Shown: positions 8,360-17,838, counted from the first letter of the stretch. The stretch is 64,000 nucleotides of DNA from Mesorhizobium carmichaelinearum (GCF_900199455.1 NZ_FZQR01000001.1:620001-684000), one strand, 5' to 3'. Notes: generated by a model not told the origin, from the letters alone. Made by a program: numbers and translations.

Positions 8360-9385
8360 TTACTGGGTGGCTGACGCTGCCGCCCCGGAATGATCGCCAA
8401 AGATGCCGCGCTGGCTGACCTGGATGCCGGCGGGACCGAGGATGATGGCGAAAAGCACCGGCAGGAAGAACAGGATCATCGGCACGGTGAGCTTGGGCGG
8501 CAAGGCGGCGGCCTTCTTCTCGGCAGCGTTCATGCGCATGTCGCGGCTTTCGGCGGCAAGCACACGCAGCGCGTGCGCCACTGGCGTGCCGTAGCGTTCG
8601 GCCTGGACGAGCGCCTGCGACACCGATTTGACCGATTCCAGGCCGGTACGGCTTGCAAGATTCTCATAGGCCTGCTTGCGCTCCTGCAGATAGGAGAGCT
8701 CGGCATTGGTCAGGATGAATTCTTCCGCCAGAGCCACCGACTGCGCGCCGATCTCGTCGGCGACCTTGCGCAGCGCCGCCTCCACCGACATGCCCGATTC
8801 CACGCAGATCAGCATCAGGTCGAGCGCATCAGGCCAAGCCATCTGGATCGACTGCTTGCGCTTGGTGGCGCGGTTGTTGACATAGAGGACCGGCGCGTAG
8901 AAGCCGCCATAGGCAACGAGGACGCAGACGAACAGCCGGACGACCAGTGGTTTGTCCGGCAATCCTCCGAGCACGAACATGTAGACCAGAGCCAGCGCGA
9001 AGCCGACAAAAGGCAGCACGAGGCGGAAGAAGAGAAAACGCGTCAGCGGGTTCTGTCCCCGGAAGCCGGCGACCTTGAGCTTCTGCAAGGTGTTCTCGTC
9101 GGCCAGCGCGCGCCTCAGGTCGAGCCGGTCGACGATGTTGCGCATACCTTCCGACTGTTGCTCGCGCAGGCCCTTGCGGCGGCGATCGGCCTCGCTGGCC
9201 AGCCGCGCGCGCTGTTTGGCGCGAAGCTCATCGCGCTCCAGCGCGACCGACTTCATGCGCGCCTTGAGCTGGTTACCGCCAAGCGCCGGCAGCAGCGTAA
9301 AGACGGTTGCGAACACGGCGATGGCGACCAGCAGTGCGATCAGGAGGCTGGGATCCGTCAGTGACTTGATGACTTGTTCGCTCAT
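8360..9385 (-). CDS. tadC: Tad pilus inner-membrane platform protein TadC
   Basis: A 341-aa type II secretion system F-domain protein with N-terminal membrane spans (around 13-32 and 108-160), a cytoplasmic GspF domain containing ALDLMLICVESGMSVEAALR, and a C-terminal span. TadB and TadC form the platform that works with the CpaF ATPase in assembling Flp pili. The gene starts 9 bases after the tadB stop and ends the minus-strand block cpaBCDEF-tadBC. Confidence 0.9.
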   Translation of the reverse strand: MSEQVIKSLTDPSLLIALLVAIAVFATVFTLLPALGGNQLKARMKSVALERDELRAKQRARLASEADRRRKGLREQQSEGMRNIVDRLDLRRALADENTLQKLKVAGFRGQNPLTRFLFFRLVLPFVGFALALVYMFVLGGLPDKPLVVRLFVCVLVAYGGFYAPVLYVNNRATKRKQSIQMAWPDALDLMLICVESGMSVEAALRKVADEIGAQSVALAEEFILTNAELSYLQERKQAYENLASRTGLESVKSVSQALVQAERYGTPVAHALRVLAAESRDMRMNAAEKKAAALPPKLTVPMILFFLPVLFAIILGPAGIQVSQRGIFGDHSGAAASATQ

Positions 9386-9394
9386 GCCGCAGCC

Positions 9395-10408
9395 CTAGAC
9401 TTCAAAGTTCATCATCTTGCGCATCACGAAGATGCCAATCGACATCCAGATGGCGGAAACACCGAGGATCAGGTTGCCGACACTGGTGTTGAACAGCGGC
9501 ATTAGGTAGAGCGGGCTCGAAAGGTAGACCAGGAAGGCGACGATGAAGGGTAGCGCGCCGATGATGGCGGCCGACGCCTTCGCCTCCATGGACAGCGCCT
9601 GAACTTTGGCCTTCATCTTCTTACGGTCACGAAGCACGCGCGAAAGATTGCCCAGCGCCTCGGACAGATTGCCGCCGGCCTGCGACTGGATCTGGATGAC
9701 GATGCCGAAGAAACTTGCCTCGGTGCATGGCATGGTTTCGGGCATGCGCAAGGTCGCATCGGGGATCGACAGGCCCATCTGCTGCGAATCGACGATGCGT
9801 CGGAACTCGGCCTTCACCGGCTCGGGGGATTCGTTGGCAATCAGGCGTATGGCGTCGTTCAGCGGCAGGCCGGACTTGACCGCGCGCACGATAATGTCGA
9901 GGGCGTTTGGAAATTCGTTGAGGAATGCCTTGACCCGGCGCGCGCGGCGAAACGAGACGAACCAGCGCGGCAGGCCGAGTGCACCGGCCAACAGCACGCC
10001 GGGCAAAACAAGCATCGGCGCGCCGGCCATGAACGCGACCACCACCAGCGCGAGGCCGCATATGGCCGAGTAGATGTAGAAACGTTCGACCGAAACCTTC
10101 ATGCCGGCCTGGCGAAGCTGGGCCTTCAGCGGCGGCTTCTTGACGGCGCTGTCCTTGGTTTTCTGCTTCTCGTCGAGTTCCTTCAGCGAATCCTGCACCG
10201 ACTTCCGGCGCTTGGCCGCGTCAGCCGCGCGGTCGCGCGTGGCCTTGACGATGGAACGGTCCGTCTCGGCGGCCTTGATCGTTTCAAGCCGCTTGCCGGC
10301 CTGTTTCTCATTGCTGATCTGGTTGGCCAAGAATGCATAGGCGACCGCGCCCGCGCTGAAACCGGCGAGCACGACAAACGCCAATACGGTGCCGTCAATT
10401 CCAAACAT
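9395..10408 (-). CDS. tadB: Tad pilus inner-membrane platform protein TadB
   Basis: A 337-aa paralogue of TadC with a GspF domain (ALDIIVRAVKSGLPLNDAIR) between paired membrane segments and a charged cytoplasmic stretch near residues 35-90. The ATG at 10408 has GAAGG 9 bases upstream. A TTG 9 bases earlier is less likely. It begins 29 bases after cpaF and precedes tadC. Role: inner-membrane platform of the Flp pilus machine. Confidence 0.9.
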   Translation of the reverse strand: MFGIDGTVLAFVVLAGFSAGAVAYAFLANQISNEKQAGKRLETIKAAETDRSIVKATRDRAADAAKRRKSVQDSLKELDEKQKTKDSAVKKPPLKAQLRQAGMKVSVERFYIYSAICGLALVVVAFMAGAPMLVLPGVLLAGALGLPRWFVSFRRARRVKAFLNEFPNALDIIVRAVKSGLPLNDAIRLIANESPEPVKAEFRRIVDSQQMGLSIPDATLRMPETMPCTEASFFGIVIQIQSQAGGNLSEALGNLSRVLRDRKKMKAKVQALSMEAKASAAIIGALPFIVAFLVYLSSPLYLMPLFNTSVGNLILGVSAIWMSIGIFVMRKMMNFEV

Positions 10409-10437
10409 CGACCACAACCTTCACGCCTGCGGATACC

Positions 10438-11943
10438 TCAGTCAGCACGTTTCTCCATCGCCTCGAGCGCGGTGGCGAGGCGCTGTTCCTCGCCGTAGTA
10501 ACGAGCCCGGTCCCAGAAATGCGGGCGGCCGATGCCGGTCGAGACGTGCTCGCCCAGCAGCCTCCCGTTGGCGTCCTCGCCCTTGATGTTGTAGAGGACG
10601 ATATCCTGGGTGATGATGACGTCGCCTTCCATCCCGATGACCTCGGTGATGTGGGTGATGCGGCGCGATCCGTCGCGCAGACGCGCCGCCTGGATGATCA
10701 CGTCGATGGAGCCGACGACGATTTCGCGCACGGTTTTCTGTGGCAGCGAATAACCACCCATGGCGATCATGGATTCGATACGGTTCAGGCATTCGCGCGG
10801 ACTGTTCGAGTGGATCGTTCCCATCGAGCCGTCATGGCCGGTGTTCATCGCCTGCAGAAGATCGAACACTTCGGGTCCGCGCACTTCGCCGACGATGATG
10901 CGCTCGGGCCGCATGCGCAGGCAGTTCTTGACCAGGTCGCGCATCGTCACTTCGCCTTCGCCTTCGAGGTTGGGCGGGCGGGTTTCCAGGCGCACGACAT
11001 GCGGCTGCTGCAGTTGCAGTTCGGCCGAGTCCTCGCAGGTGATGACCCGCTCATCGCGGTCGATGTAGTTGGTCAGGCAGTTGAGCAGTGTCGTCTTGCC
11101 CGAGCCAGTGCCGCCCGAAATGACGATGTTGCAGCGGACACGGCCGATGATCTTGAGAACTTCGGCGCCCTGGGGCGAGATGGCCCCGAACTTGACCAGT
11201 TGATCGAGCGTCAGCTTGTCCTTCTTGAATTTGCGGATCGTGAGCGCGGTGCCGTCGATGGCGAGCGGCGGTGCGATGACGTTGACGCGGGAGCCGTCGG
11301 GAAGGCGGGCGTCGCAGATCGGGCTGGATTCATCGACACGGCGGCCGACCTGGCTGACGATGCGCTGGCAGATGTTGAGCAACTGCTGGTTGTCACGAAA
11401 GCGGATGCCGGTCTGCTCGACCTTGCCGTTGACTTCGATGTAGACGTTCTTGGAGCCGTTGACCATGATGTCGGCGATGTCGTCACGGGCGAGCAATGGC
11501 TCGAGCGGTCCGTAGCCAAGCACGTCGTTGCAGATATCCTCGAGCAGTTCCTCCTGCTCGGCGATGGACATCGCGAAATTCTTGATCGCGATGATGTCGT
11601 TGACGATGTCGCGGATTTCCTCGCGCGCGGTCTCGGGGTCGAGCTTGGCGAGCTGCGACAGGTCTATCGTGTCGATGAGCGCGGAGAAAACCTGGCTCTT
11701 GGTGTCATAGTAGGTTTCGCTCTTTTCGCGGCCCCGCTTCGCCTCCGGCGCAATTGGCGGCGCCTCGACCGCGCGGCGGGCCGGCGGCGCGACGGGTGCG
11801 CTTGGCGGTGGCGGTGCCGCGGGCCGGGCAAGAACCGTCGTATCCGCCGAACCCGCGGGCGGCGGGGCGGCCGGCGCCGGTGCTGGCTGGCGGAATTCCG
11901 GCGTGAACCGGTTGCCGTCGTCGTTGCCTCTTTTACCGAACAT
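10438..11943 (-). CDS. cpaF: Tad pilus assembly ATPase CpaF/TadA
   Basis: A 501-aa secretion ATPase of the VirB11/GspE superfamily. It has a Pro/Ala-rich tail (about residues 20-70), an N-terminal domain, a Walker A GGTGSGKT at 277-284, and downstream Asp and His boxes ([23 protein letters not shown]). It powers pilin polymerisation at the cytoplasmic face, contacting TadB/TadC. Its place between cpaE and tadB matches the standard Tad order. The proline-rich tail is variable in the family. Confidence 0.93.
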   Translation of the reverse strand: MFGKRGNDDGNRFTPEFRQPAPAPAAPPPAGSADTTVLARPAAPPPPSAPVAPPARRAVEAPPIAPEAKRGREKSETYYDTKSQVFSALIDTIDLSQLAKLDPETAREEIRDIVNDIIAIKNFAMSIAEQEELLEDICNDVLGYGPLEPLLARDDIADIMVNGSKNVYIEVNGKVEQTGIRFRDNQQLLNICQRIVSQVGRRVDESSPICDARLPDGSRVNVIAPPLAIDGTALTIRKFKKDKLTLDQLVKFGAISPQGAEVLKIIGRVRCNIVISGGTGSGKTTLLNCLTNYIDRDERVITCEDSAELQLQQPHVVRLETRPPNLEGEGEVTMRDLVKNCLRMRPERIIVGEVRGPEVFDLLQAMNTGHDGSMGTIHSNSPRECLNRIESMIAMGGYSLPQKTVREIVVGSIDVIIQAARLRDGSRRITHITEVIGMEGDVIITQDIVLYNIKGEDANGRLLGEHVSTGIGRPHFWDRARYYGEEQRLATALEAMEKRAD

Positions 11944-11966
11944 GATCGACTACCGGTTCCAAAGCG

Positions 11967-13256
11967 TCACTTCTTGTTGCGCGAGAGCTTGCCGAGCAGG
12001 CTGCCCAGGCCAGCCTTCTTTTTCGTCCGGATTTCGCTTCGCCCGGTCAGTACATGAGCAATCTCATTGATCATGGCCACAACCGGGTTCTTGGCATCCA
12101 TCTCGCCGAGCATACGCCCATTGTTGGCGGCATTGCCGAACAGCAACGGATCAAAGCCAATGACCGACATCGGCGTCAGGCCGAGCGGCTCGGCGAAATC
12201 GGACGGCGAAATTTCCGGCCGCTTGGGGACGCCGGCCTGGTTGATGATCAGCTTCGGCGGCGGGTCGTTAGGACGAAGCCGCTTGAACATGTCGACCAGG
12301 TTCTTTGTGTTGCGCAGATTGGCCAGTTCCGGCGTCGCCGTGATGACGATCTCGTCGGCCTTGACCAGCGTGTTCTTGGCCCAGCCCGTCCAGACATGGG
12401 GAACGTCCAGCACCAGAAGCGGCACGCTGCGCTGCGCGGTATCGACAAGTTGCGCAAAGGCTTCGGGATCGAAGTCGTAGACGCGCTCCAGCGTCGAGGG
12501 CGCCGCGAGCAACGACAGGTGCTCGGCGCACTGGGTCAGCAACCGGTCGAGATAGACTTCGTCGACGCGTTCAGGCGAGAACACCGCTTCAGCGATACCC
12601 TGTGCCGGATCCTGGTCGAAATTGATGTTGGCCGTGCCGAAGGCGAGGTCGAGGTCGGCAACAACGACCTCGGACTTGAACAGGGAGGACATTGCCCAGG
12701 CGACATTGTGGGCGATGGTGGAAGAGCCGACGCCGCCCTTGGCGCCGATAAAGGCGACCGAACGGCCGAGCGGTTCGGCCTCCGGATCGACGAAAATCGA
12801 CGACACGACACTGACGATGTCGGCCATCGACACCGGCGCGATGACATATTCCGAGATGCCGGAGCGGATGAGTTCGCGGTAGAGACCGACGTCATTATAG
12901 TGGCCGATCACCACCACTTTCGAGGATGGATCGCAGTACTCCGAGAGCTGAGCGAGCTGCTCCAGCAATTGCTTGGGTTCGCTGCGCGACTCCAGCAGGA
13001 TCAGGTTCGGCGTCGGCGCCGACTGATAGAACTCGATTGCCGTGGGAACGCCGCCCATGTGGACCTTGAGATGCGCCTTGGTCATGCGGCGGTCCTCGCC
13101 GGCGCGCTCGACCGGATTGGCGACGCCCTCGGTCTCGCAGAACGCCTGGATCGAGATGCGCGGAACCGGGCGCAACGCCTGCATCGCGGCGATGTCCTGC
13201 GGCGATGTATCACCGCCGTCCACGGTGGCGTCATAGGCAAGGTTGCTCATGGTCAT
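11967..13256 (-). CDS. cpaE: Tad pilus localisation ATPase CpaE/TadZ
   Basis: A 429-aa protein with an atypical receiver-like N-terminal half (about 60-160, KVVVIGHYNDVGLYRELIRSG) and a ParA/MinD-type ATPase half. The P-loop at 171-180 reads GAKGGVGSST, so the usual lysine of GKST is a serine, a variation common in TadZ. The protein positions the pilus machine at the pole in studied relatives. Two near-adjacent ATGs (13256 and 13250) are possible. It is followed by cpaF with 23 bases between. Confidence 0.9.
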   Translation of the reverse strand: MTMSNLAYDATVDGGDTSPQDIAAMQALRPVPRISIQAFCETEGVANPVERAGEDRRMTKAHLKVHMGGVPTAIEFYQSAPTPNLILLESRSEPKQLLEQLAQLSEYCDPSSKVVVIGHYNDVGLYRELIRSGISEYVIAPVSMADIVSVVSSIFVDPEAEPLGRSVAFIGAKGGVGSSTIAHNVAWAMSSLFKSEVVVADLDLAFGTANINFDQDPAQGIAEAVFSPERVDEVYLDRLLTQCAEHLSLLAAPSTLERVYDFDPEAFAQLVDTAQRSVPLLVLDVPHVWTGWAKNTLVKADEIVITATPELANLRNTKNLVDMFKRLRPNDPPPKLIINQAGVPKRPEISPSDFAEPLGLTPMSVIGFDPLLFGNAANNGRMLGEMDAKNPVVAMINEIAHVLTGRSEIRTKKKAGLGSLLGKLSRNKK

Positions 13257-13293
13257 GCTCTTTCCGTGGCTTCTCTTTCCTCGAGGGCTCGGC

Positions 13294-14031
13294 TCAGTAC
13301 GTCACTTCCGAATTGCCGAGGAATTCACCCGAAATACCCCGGCTGCGGTAGATATCGATCACCGCACCACGATTTTCCGCATCGATGGTGGTCTGCTTGC
13401 GCGGCCCGAGCAGATCGGACGGGTTCGCAACCTGGGCGGCGAGATTGTTCTGATAGGAGCAGCCGAAGTCGGCATAGTGCTTGTTCTCCGACGTATCGAC
13501 CAGATCGTCGGGCCAGCGGCCGCATTTGTCGGTCTGGGCTCTCACCGCGATAAAGGAGACGCGAACCGGCGCGGATGTCTCGCTCGATCCAGCCTGATAG
13601 GAGACCACGACGATGCGGTTGCGCTTGATGCCGCTGGCGACCGCGAGCCTGGCGAAATCACGGCCGGCCGCCGACGCCGCGACCTCATTGGCCGATCCGC
13701 TCGGAATCTGGATGGTCAATGTCGGCGCGGCACTCTTGTCATAACCGTCGAGGAAACCGAGCAGCGTGTCGCGCTGCGACCCGGTCATGCCGCGGTCGCC
13801 GGCGCCGACAGGCAGGTCGATCTTCTGGTTCTTCTCGGCGATGACGATCGGATGGTTGGTGCGATAGTCGTCCGGAATGGCGCCAACGGTGATGCTGTCG
13901 CGCTGGGCGCAGCCGGCCAGCAAGGCCGTCACCGCCACCGCCAGCAGCGGCAGCGCCCGCAGGCCGGCCCGCGAACGGCCGGTGCGCATCGTCGAGGCGA
14001 TGGTCCTTGTCTTCAACGCTGACTGAGACAT
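13294..14031 (-). CDS. cpaD: Tad pilus biogenesis lipoprotein CpaD
   Basis: A 245-aa lipoprotein. A basic, then hydrophobic leader ends in the lipobox LLAGC near residue 40, followed by a CpaD domain with conserved GASDARLRVA-like stretches (here SAAGRDFARLAVASGI). It is periplasmic or outer-membrane and partners the CpaC secretin. ATG at 14031 has GGGGAAG a few bases upstream. An in-frame GTG at 14049 is less likely. The gene follows cpaC by 14 bases. Confidence 0.85.
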   Translation of the reverse strand: MSQSALKTRTIASTMRTGRSRAGLRALPLLAVAVTALLAGCAQRDSITVGAIPDDYRTNHPIVIAEKNQKIDLPVGAGDRGMTGSQRDTLLGFLDGYDKSAAPTLTIQIPSGSANEVAASAAGRDFARLAVASGIKRNRIVVVSYQAGSSETSAPVRVSFIAVRAQTDKCGRWPDDLVDTSENKHYADFGCSYQNNLAAQVANPSDLLGPRKQTTIDAENRGAVIDIYRSRGISGEFLGNSEVTY

Positions 14032-14045
14032 GTCCGCTTCCCCAT

Positions 14046-15563
14046 TCACTTGTAGATGTAGCCGACGACGCCGTGGTACCGGCCGTTGGGCTTGTCGGTC
14101 TGCATGGTGCCGTAGACGCGATTGACCTTGCCTAGGAACATGCCGGCGCCGTCGCTCGGAGGATTGAAATTGTCGTCCGGCTTGGCGAGATCGTTGCGTG
14201 CCACCGGCTTCGTCAGATAGGGCGTGATGATGATGACGAGTTCGGTCTCATTGCGCACGAAATCCCTGCTGCGGAAGAGCGCGCCGAGCACTGGGATTTT
14301 TGTCAGCCCAGGCAAGCCGGTGACGGCTTGCCTGACATCGTCGCGAACCAGGCCGGCGATCATCATGGAGCCGCCCGAGGGCAGTTCGACGGTCGTATCT
14401 GCAAGACGCTTGCGCAGTGACAGGGCATTCATGCCGATACTCTTATTGTCCGTGGATGCCGACACGGACCCCTCGGTTGTCGGTTCGGAAACCGAGGTTC
14501 TGACTTTCAGGCTTATGCGACCGGGCGACAGAACCACCGGCTGGAATTCCAGGCCGATGCCGTACTCGATCTTGTCGACTGTATAGGTCTTCAGACCGGT
14601 CTGATTGTCGGTGGATACGTTAGCGGAGACCGAGCTCACCATATTGTATTCGCCGCCGACCTTGAAGGTCGCCTTCTCACCGGATACCGCGGTCAACGTC
14701 GGCTCCGCCAACGTCTTCATGACCCCGGACTCCTCCATTGCATTGATATAGGCCTGCAGCGCCGAGTTGCCGATGCTTAAGCCCGCGTTCGACAGCGGCT
14801 TGCCAAGACCAGTGAAAGGGTCACTGAGTGCAGCGTAGCTTATGCCGTTGCTGCCACCGCTGCCTATCATGTTGACGCCGAGCTGCTTCATCACCGAGCG
14901 GCTGACTTCGGCGACCGTCACTTTCAGCGTGACCTGGTCGTCACCGATGATCTGCAGGAGATTGACGATCTTCGAGACGCGTCGTTGCTGGTCGGGATTG
15001 TTGATGTCGACACCGTTCGAGGCCGAGCCGCCAGCCGCGGTCTGCGAATACTGACCCGTCGTCGCTTCACCGCCCGAGACGAAGATCGTCGCCAGGTCGA
15101 CCGCTCGTTTCGCGTCCAGCGGCGTATCGACCGTTCCGGTCAAGATAACGTTGTCGTTCAGCAGTTCCACCTTGACGGTCGAAGTCGGAAGGAAGCGCTT
15201 GATGTAGTCCTCCAGGCCGGCAACGTCGCGTTCGACGGCCAGATCCAGGCTGGCGATCTGTTCGCCGTTCGGACCGAAGACGAAGATGTTGGTCTCGCCG
15301 ACCGCCTTGCCGAACAGATAGATACGCCTTGCGGTGCGGGTCACCGCATCGGCAACGGTCGGGTTGGCGACAAGAATGTCGTAGGCATCGCTCGGCAGGT
15401 CTATGACCACCGATTTGTTGAGGCCAAGCTTGACGCGCTGGTTGGCGGTCGTGGCCGTCACCTTAGTGCTCTTCGCCTCGACAACGCCCTGCACATTCGT
15501 TCCGACGAGCAGCAGGCCGAATGCCGCGGCTATGATTGCCGGCAGTTTACCGCTTAGCCTCAT
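14046..15563 (-). CDS. cpaC: Tad pilus outer-membrane secretin CpaC/RcpA
   Basis: A 505-aa secretin with a signal peptide (about 1-30), a pilus-assembly N-terminal domain (VIDLPSDAYDILVANPTVADA), a BON-like segment and a C-terminal secretin domain (VPVLGALFRSRDF-type signature, here IPVLGALFRSRDFV). It forms the multimeric outer-membrane pore of the Flp pilus. The start ATG overlaps the cpaB stop as ATGA, so translation is coupled. A separate gene at 17839 repeats only its N-terminal domain. Confidence 0.93.
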   Translation of the reverse strand: MRLSGKLPAIIAAAFGLLLVGTNVQGVVEAKSTKVTATTANQRVKLGLNKSVVIDLPSDAYDILVANPTVADAVTRTARRIYLFGKAVGETNIFVFGPNGEQIASLDLAVERDVAGLEDYIKRFLPTSTVKVELLNDNVILTGTVDTPLDAKRAVDLATIFVSGGEATTGQYSQTAAGGSASNGVDINNPDQQRRVSKIVNLLQIIGDDQVTLKVTVAEVSRSVMKQLGVNMIGSGGSNGISYAALSDPFTGLGKPLSNAGLSIGNSALQAYINAMEESGVMKTLAEPTLTAVSGEKATFKVGGEYNMVSSVSANVSTDNQTGLKTYTVDKIEYGIGLEFQPVVLSPGRISLKVRTSVSEPTTEGSVSASTDNKSIGMNALSLRKRLADTTVELPSGGSMMIAGLVRDDVRQAVTGLPGLTKIPVLGALFRSRDFVRNETELVIIITPYLTKPVARNDLAKPDDNFNPPSDGAGMFLGKVNRVYGTMQTDKPNGRYHGVVGYIYK

Positions 15564-16375
15564 TTCCTTGCCCCTACTTCGGAAACTTCACCCGACTTGA
15601 TCAGTCTCACCGTTCCCTTGCGGCCATTGCCGGAAACGAGATAGTCGGCCTCGTCCACATTCTTTTCCTGGGTGTCCGTGATCGCCCGCAGCGCCAGTGT
15701 CAGGCGATCGGCCATCTGCTGGGCGACGGTGATGATCTCCGCCTGTTTGGGCGTGAGCTCCAGCGTGGCGGTCTGGCCCACCCTGGTCTTCTTGCCCTCC
15801 TCGTCCTCCTGGATCGTCTGGTCGATTGCCAGGACGCGGATGTTCTTGAGGATGGTTTCGGTGTTGAAACCGGTGCCGCCGCTGCTGGCATCGGCCCTTC
15901 GCGTCATGATGACGTCGACGAAATCGTTTGGAAGGATGAAGCCGCCGGCCGAAGTGTCGGCCGATATGGTTGTGGCGACCGCGCGCATGCCGGAAGGCAG
16001 GATGGACGACATGAAGCTCTGCCCCTCGCCGATCAGCTTGGAACGCCGCACAGGCTCACCCGCATACATCGGCACACGGGCGATCGACCCCTTCAATTTC
16101 TCCAGGGCGTCGGGAGCAGTGGCCTTGGTGATGAAATTCGCGTTGACGCCGTCGGCCGGCCAGGATTGCCAGGAGATGTTGTTCTGAAGCGCGTTGCCCA
16201 TCGCGACATCGCCCGAGAGCACAAGCACGTCCTGCAGCGGGACGGCGGGAGCCTGGGGGCCGGAATCGACGACGATCTGCGGCGGCGGCGCGGCGACCAT
16301 ATTTTTTGCGACATAGCCAGCGCCACCCGCCGCGGCCACCGCCACGCTCAGAATAATCAGTCGGGATGCTGGCAT
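15560..16375 (-). CDS. cpaB: Flp pilus assembly protein CpaB/RcpC
   Basis: A 271-aa protein with an N-terminal membrane anchor (ASRLIILSVAVAAAGGAGYV) and an SAF domain (around VLVLSGDVAMGNALQ), the CpaB/RcpC layout. It is periplasmic and associated with the secretin. ATG at 16375 has GAGGG 9 bases upstream. A GTG at 16405 is weaker. First gene of the cpaBCDEF-tadBC block. The AT-rich 60 bases upstream (16440-16500) probably hold the promoter. Confidence 0.88.
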   Translation of the reverse strand: MPASRLIILSVAVAAAGGAGYVAKNMVAAPPPQIVVDSGPQAPAVPLQDVLVLSGDVAMGNALQNNISWQSWPADGVNANFITKATAPDALEKLKGSIARVPMYAGEPVRRSKLIGEGQSFMSSILPSGMRAVATTISADTSAGGFILPNDFVDVIMTRRADASSGGTGFNTETILKNIRVLAIDQTIQEDEEGKKTRVGQTATLELTPKQAEIITVAQQMADRLTLALRAITDTQEKNVDEADYLVSGNGRKGTVRLIKSGEVSEVGARK

Positions 16376-16471
16376 CTGTCCGAACCCTCGCCCTTGGCAA
16401 ACCACGTAGCCAAGCCGGACTTTGCAGCGGCAATCGTCAAAACAAGGTTAATGTAATGCTTACGATCGTGA

Positions 16472-16486
16472 TTAATTTAAGGTTTA
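16472..16486 (-). promoter_or_regulatory. candidate CtrA-type box upstream of cpaB
   Basis: TTAA-TTTAAGG-TTTA inside the only AT-rich stretch of the region, about 100 bases before the cpaB start. A second partial site, TTAA-TGTAATG-CTTA, lies at 16448-16462. The resemblance to TTAA-N7-TTAA is seen; regulation is inferred. Confidence 0.3.
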
Positions 16487-16519
16487 CATAAATTAGCCGG
16501 ATCGTGCCGCCACGAATGC

Positions 16520-16542
16520 AAAGAGCCCGGCCACGGCTCTTT
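16520..16542 (-). terminator. possible terminator after cpaA
   Basis: AAAGAGCC / GGCTCTTT, 8-bp arms with a 7-base loop, between the cpaA stop and the cpaB promoter region. The tail has few T residues, so termination is uncertain. Confidence 0.4.
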
Positions 16543-16601
16543 TCAAAGGGTTTCAAAGGGGTCGGGCAACGCGGTTAATGGTAGCGGAAATCAGATCGCG
16601 T

Positions 16602-17120
16602 TCAGTTCGCAAGCCTTGCCAGCGCCCACACCATCAAAGGCGAATCCGGATAGGTCAGCAGTCCGCCCAGGCCGAGCGCGATCCCATAGGGAACCCCAGT
16701 CGTGTCATCCGCGAAATGACGCAGGAATGGATTGCGTCCGGTAAAAACCGCCAGCGGCGACTTCCTATAAAGCAGGATGGCGAGCGTCAGCAGGCCGCCG
16801 ATCATTGTCGAGACAACGAGGTATTCGACAAGATGGATGTTCAACCCCATCCATACGGCCGTCGCGGCCAGCAGCTTGGCGTCACCGCCGCCCATGCCAC
16901 CCATCGCGAACAGGCCGAACGTCACGGCCAAGACCAGGGCGCCGGCGGCGAAATGCCAGCCATAGGCTGCCCATTCCATACCCGTCAGCGGCGCAACCAG
17001 CGCGAAGACGACAACGAGCAGCACCGAGACGCGGTTTGCAATCGTCATCGACAGCATGTCGGAGATCGCGGCAAACAGCATACAGAACGGAAAGACGACG
17101 AAGATCAGGGCTTCAAGCAT
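16602..17120 (-). CDS. cpaA: prepilin peptidase CpaA/TadV (A24)
   Basis: A 172-aa hydrophobic protein with about five or six membrane spans. The two catalytic aspartates are visible in AAISDMLSMTIANR and in GMGGGDAKLLAA (the GxGD motif). It processes the Flp prepilin, whose gene lies upstream on the same strand, and probably the two TadE-type pseudopilins. It lacks the methylase domain of type IV PilD, as TadV does. The flp terminator separates it from the pilin gene, so it may be expressed by readthrough. Confidence 0.9.
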   Translation of the reverse strand: MLEALIFVVFPFCMLFAAISDMLSMTIANRVSVLLVVVFALVAPLTGMEWAAYGWHFAAGALVLAVTFGLFAMGGMGGGDAKLLAATAVWMGLNIHLVEYLVVSTMIGGLLTLAILLYRKSPLAVFTGRNPFLRHFADDTTGVPYGIALGLGGLLTYPDSPLMVWALARLAN

Positions 17121-17242
17121 CGGCGCTCATGCCTATTGTGCGAATTCCAAGGGGCTCAATCTAGGCCGGTTCGATTAACGATTGATGAGGCCCGCAACGA
17201 AAAGACGCTTAGTCTTGGTGGTGACATAACAAGCAGAATAAA

Positions 17243-17270
17243 ACAGGGGCCGCCACGTGGCGGCCCCTGT
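17243..17270 (-). terminator. intrinsic terminator of the Flp pilin gene
   Basis: A perfect 12-bp inverted repeat, ACAGGGGCCGCC / GGCGGCCCCTGT, with a 4-base loop, followed on minus by TTTATTCTGCTT. It lies 36 bases after the pilin stop. Confidence 0.8.
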
Positions 17271-17305
17271 CCAGAACATTAGCTGACCATTCAGCAATAA
17301 GCGGA

Positions 17306-17482
17306 TTAGCTGCCGCTGGTGTTCAGGGTGGTTCCGATCGCGGTGAACTTGGCGTTGATTGCATTGCCAAGGGCGCCGGCGCCGGTGATGATGGCGAGCG
17401 CGATGAGAGCGGCGATCAGACCATATTCGATAGCGGTCGCGCCGGATTCGTCCTTCACGAAACGTGCAAAAAGGTTAGACAT
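17306..17482 (-). CDS. flp: Flp-family type IVb pilin
   Basis: A 58-aa prepilin, too short to stand out by length. A leader MSNLFARFVKDESG is followed by ATAIEYGLIAALIALAII, the Flp signature with glutamate at +5 and tyrosine at +6, then a hydrophobic helix and a short Ser/Thr-rich tail. Cleavage after G14 by CpaA is expected. AGGAG lies 7 bases before the ATG. A strong terminator follows, so the pilin has its own short transcript, as expected for an abundant subunit. A CtrA-like site lies about 150 bases upstream. Confidence 0.93.
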   Translation of the reverse strand: MSNLFARFVKDESGATAIEYGLIAALIALAIITGAGALGNAINAKFTAIGTTLNTSGS

Positions 17483-17628
17483 TCGAGAGCTCCTACTCCA
17501 CGTGTTACAGCACTTCCGTCAACTTCTGTAATGGTTGATCGGATGCTGCCAATCTAGGGAGAAGCTCTTTCGATCGGCTTAATAAACAGCCTTACCGATT
17601 CCTTTCCCGGCGCGAACAGAGTGCGTGG

Positions 17629-17643
17629 TTAACTCCATGCTAA
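17629..17643 (-). promoter_or_regulatory. candidate CtrA-type box upstream of flp
   Basis: On minus the site reads TTAG-CATGGAG-TTAACC, one mismatch from TTAA-N7-TTAA, about 150 bases before the pilin start. In Caulobacter, CtrA directly activates pilA; extension to this locus is inference. Confidence 0.35.
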
Positions 17644-17774
17644 GCGCGGGCTACGCTGCCGTTTCTCAGGCCAACGCCGCAAAAGGCAAGGGCTTAAGGA
17701 GGCTTGCGGCCCAGCGCGGATCCGGCCATGCGAGCAGCCATGCCGGTCGCTTCATCCGACACCAGCAAGCCGAC

Positions 17775-17789
17775 TTAACCGTTGGTTCA
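17775..17789 (+). promoter_or_regulatory. partial CtrA-type box upstream of the CpaC-N-like gene
   Basis: TTAA-CCGTTGG-TTCA, one mismatch in the second half, 50 bases before the start at 17839. Confidence 0.25.
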
Positions 17790-17838
17790 CCAATCTCGTT
17801 CATGTTCCGTTGAACAGTTTGCTTGCGGGAGCGCCTCG

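Larger units (their letters stand above)
17483..17838. other. 356-base divergent intergenic region of flp and the TadE-type block
   Basis: I see no gene here. It should hold the divergent promoters for the Flp pilin (minus) and for the CpaC-N-like/TadE block (plus). Two TTAA-N7-TTAA-like sites lie in it (17629-17643 and 17775-17789). Confidence 0.6.
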
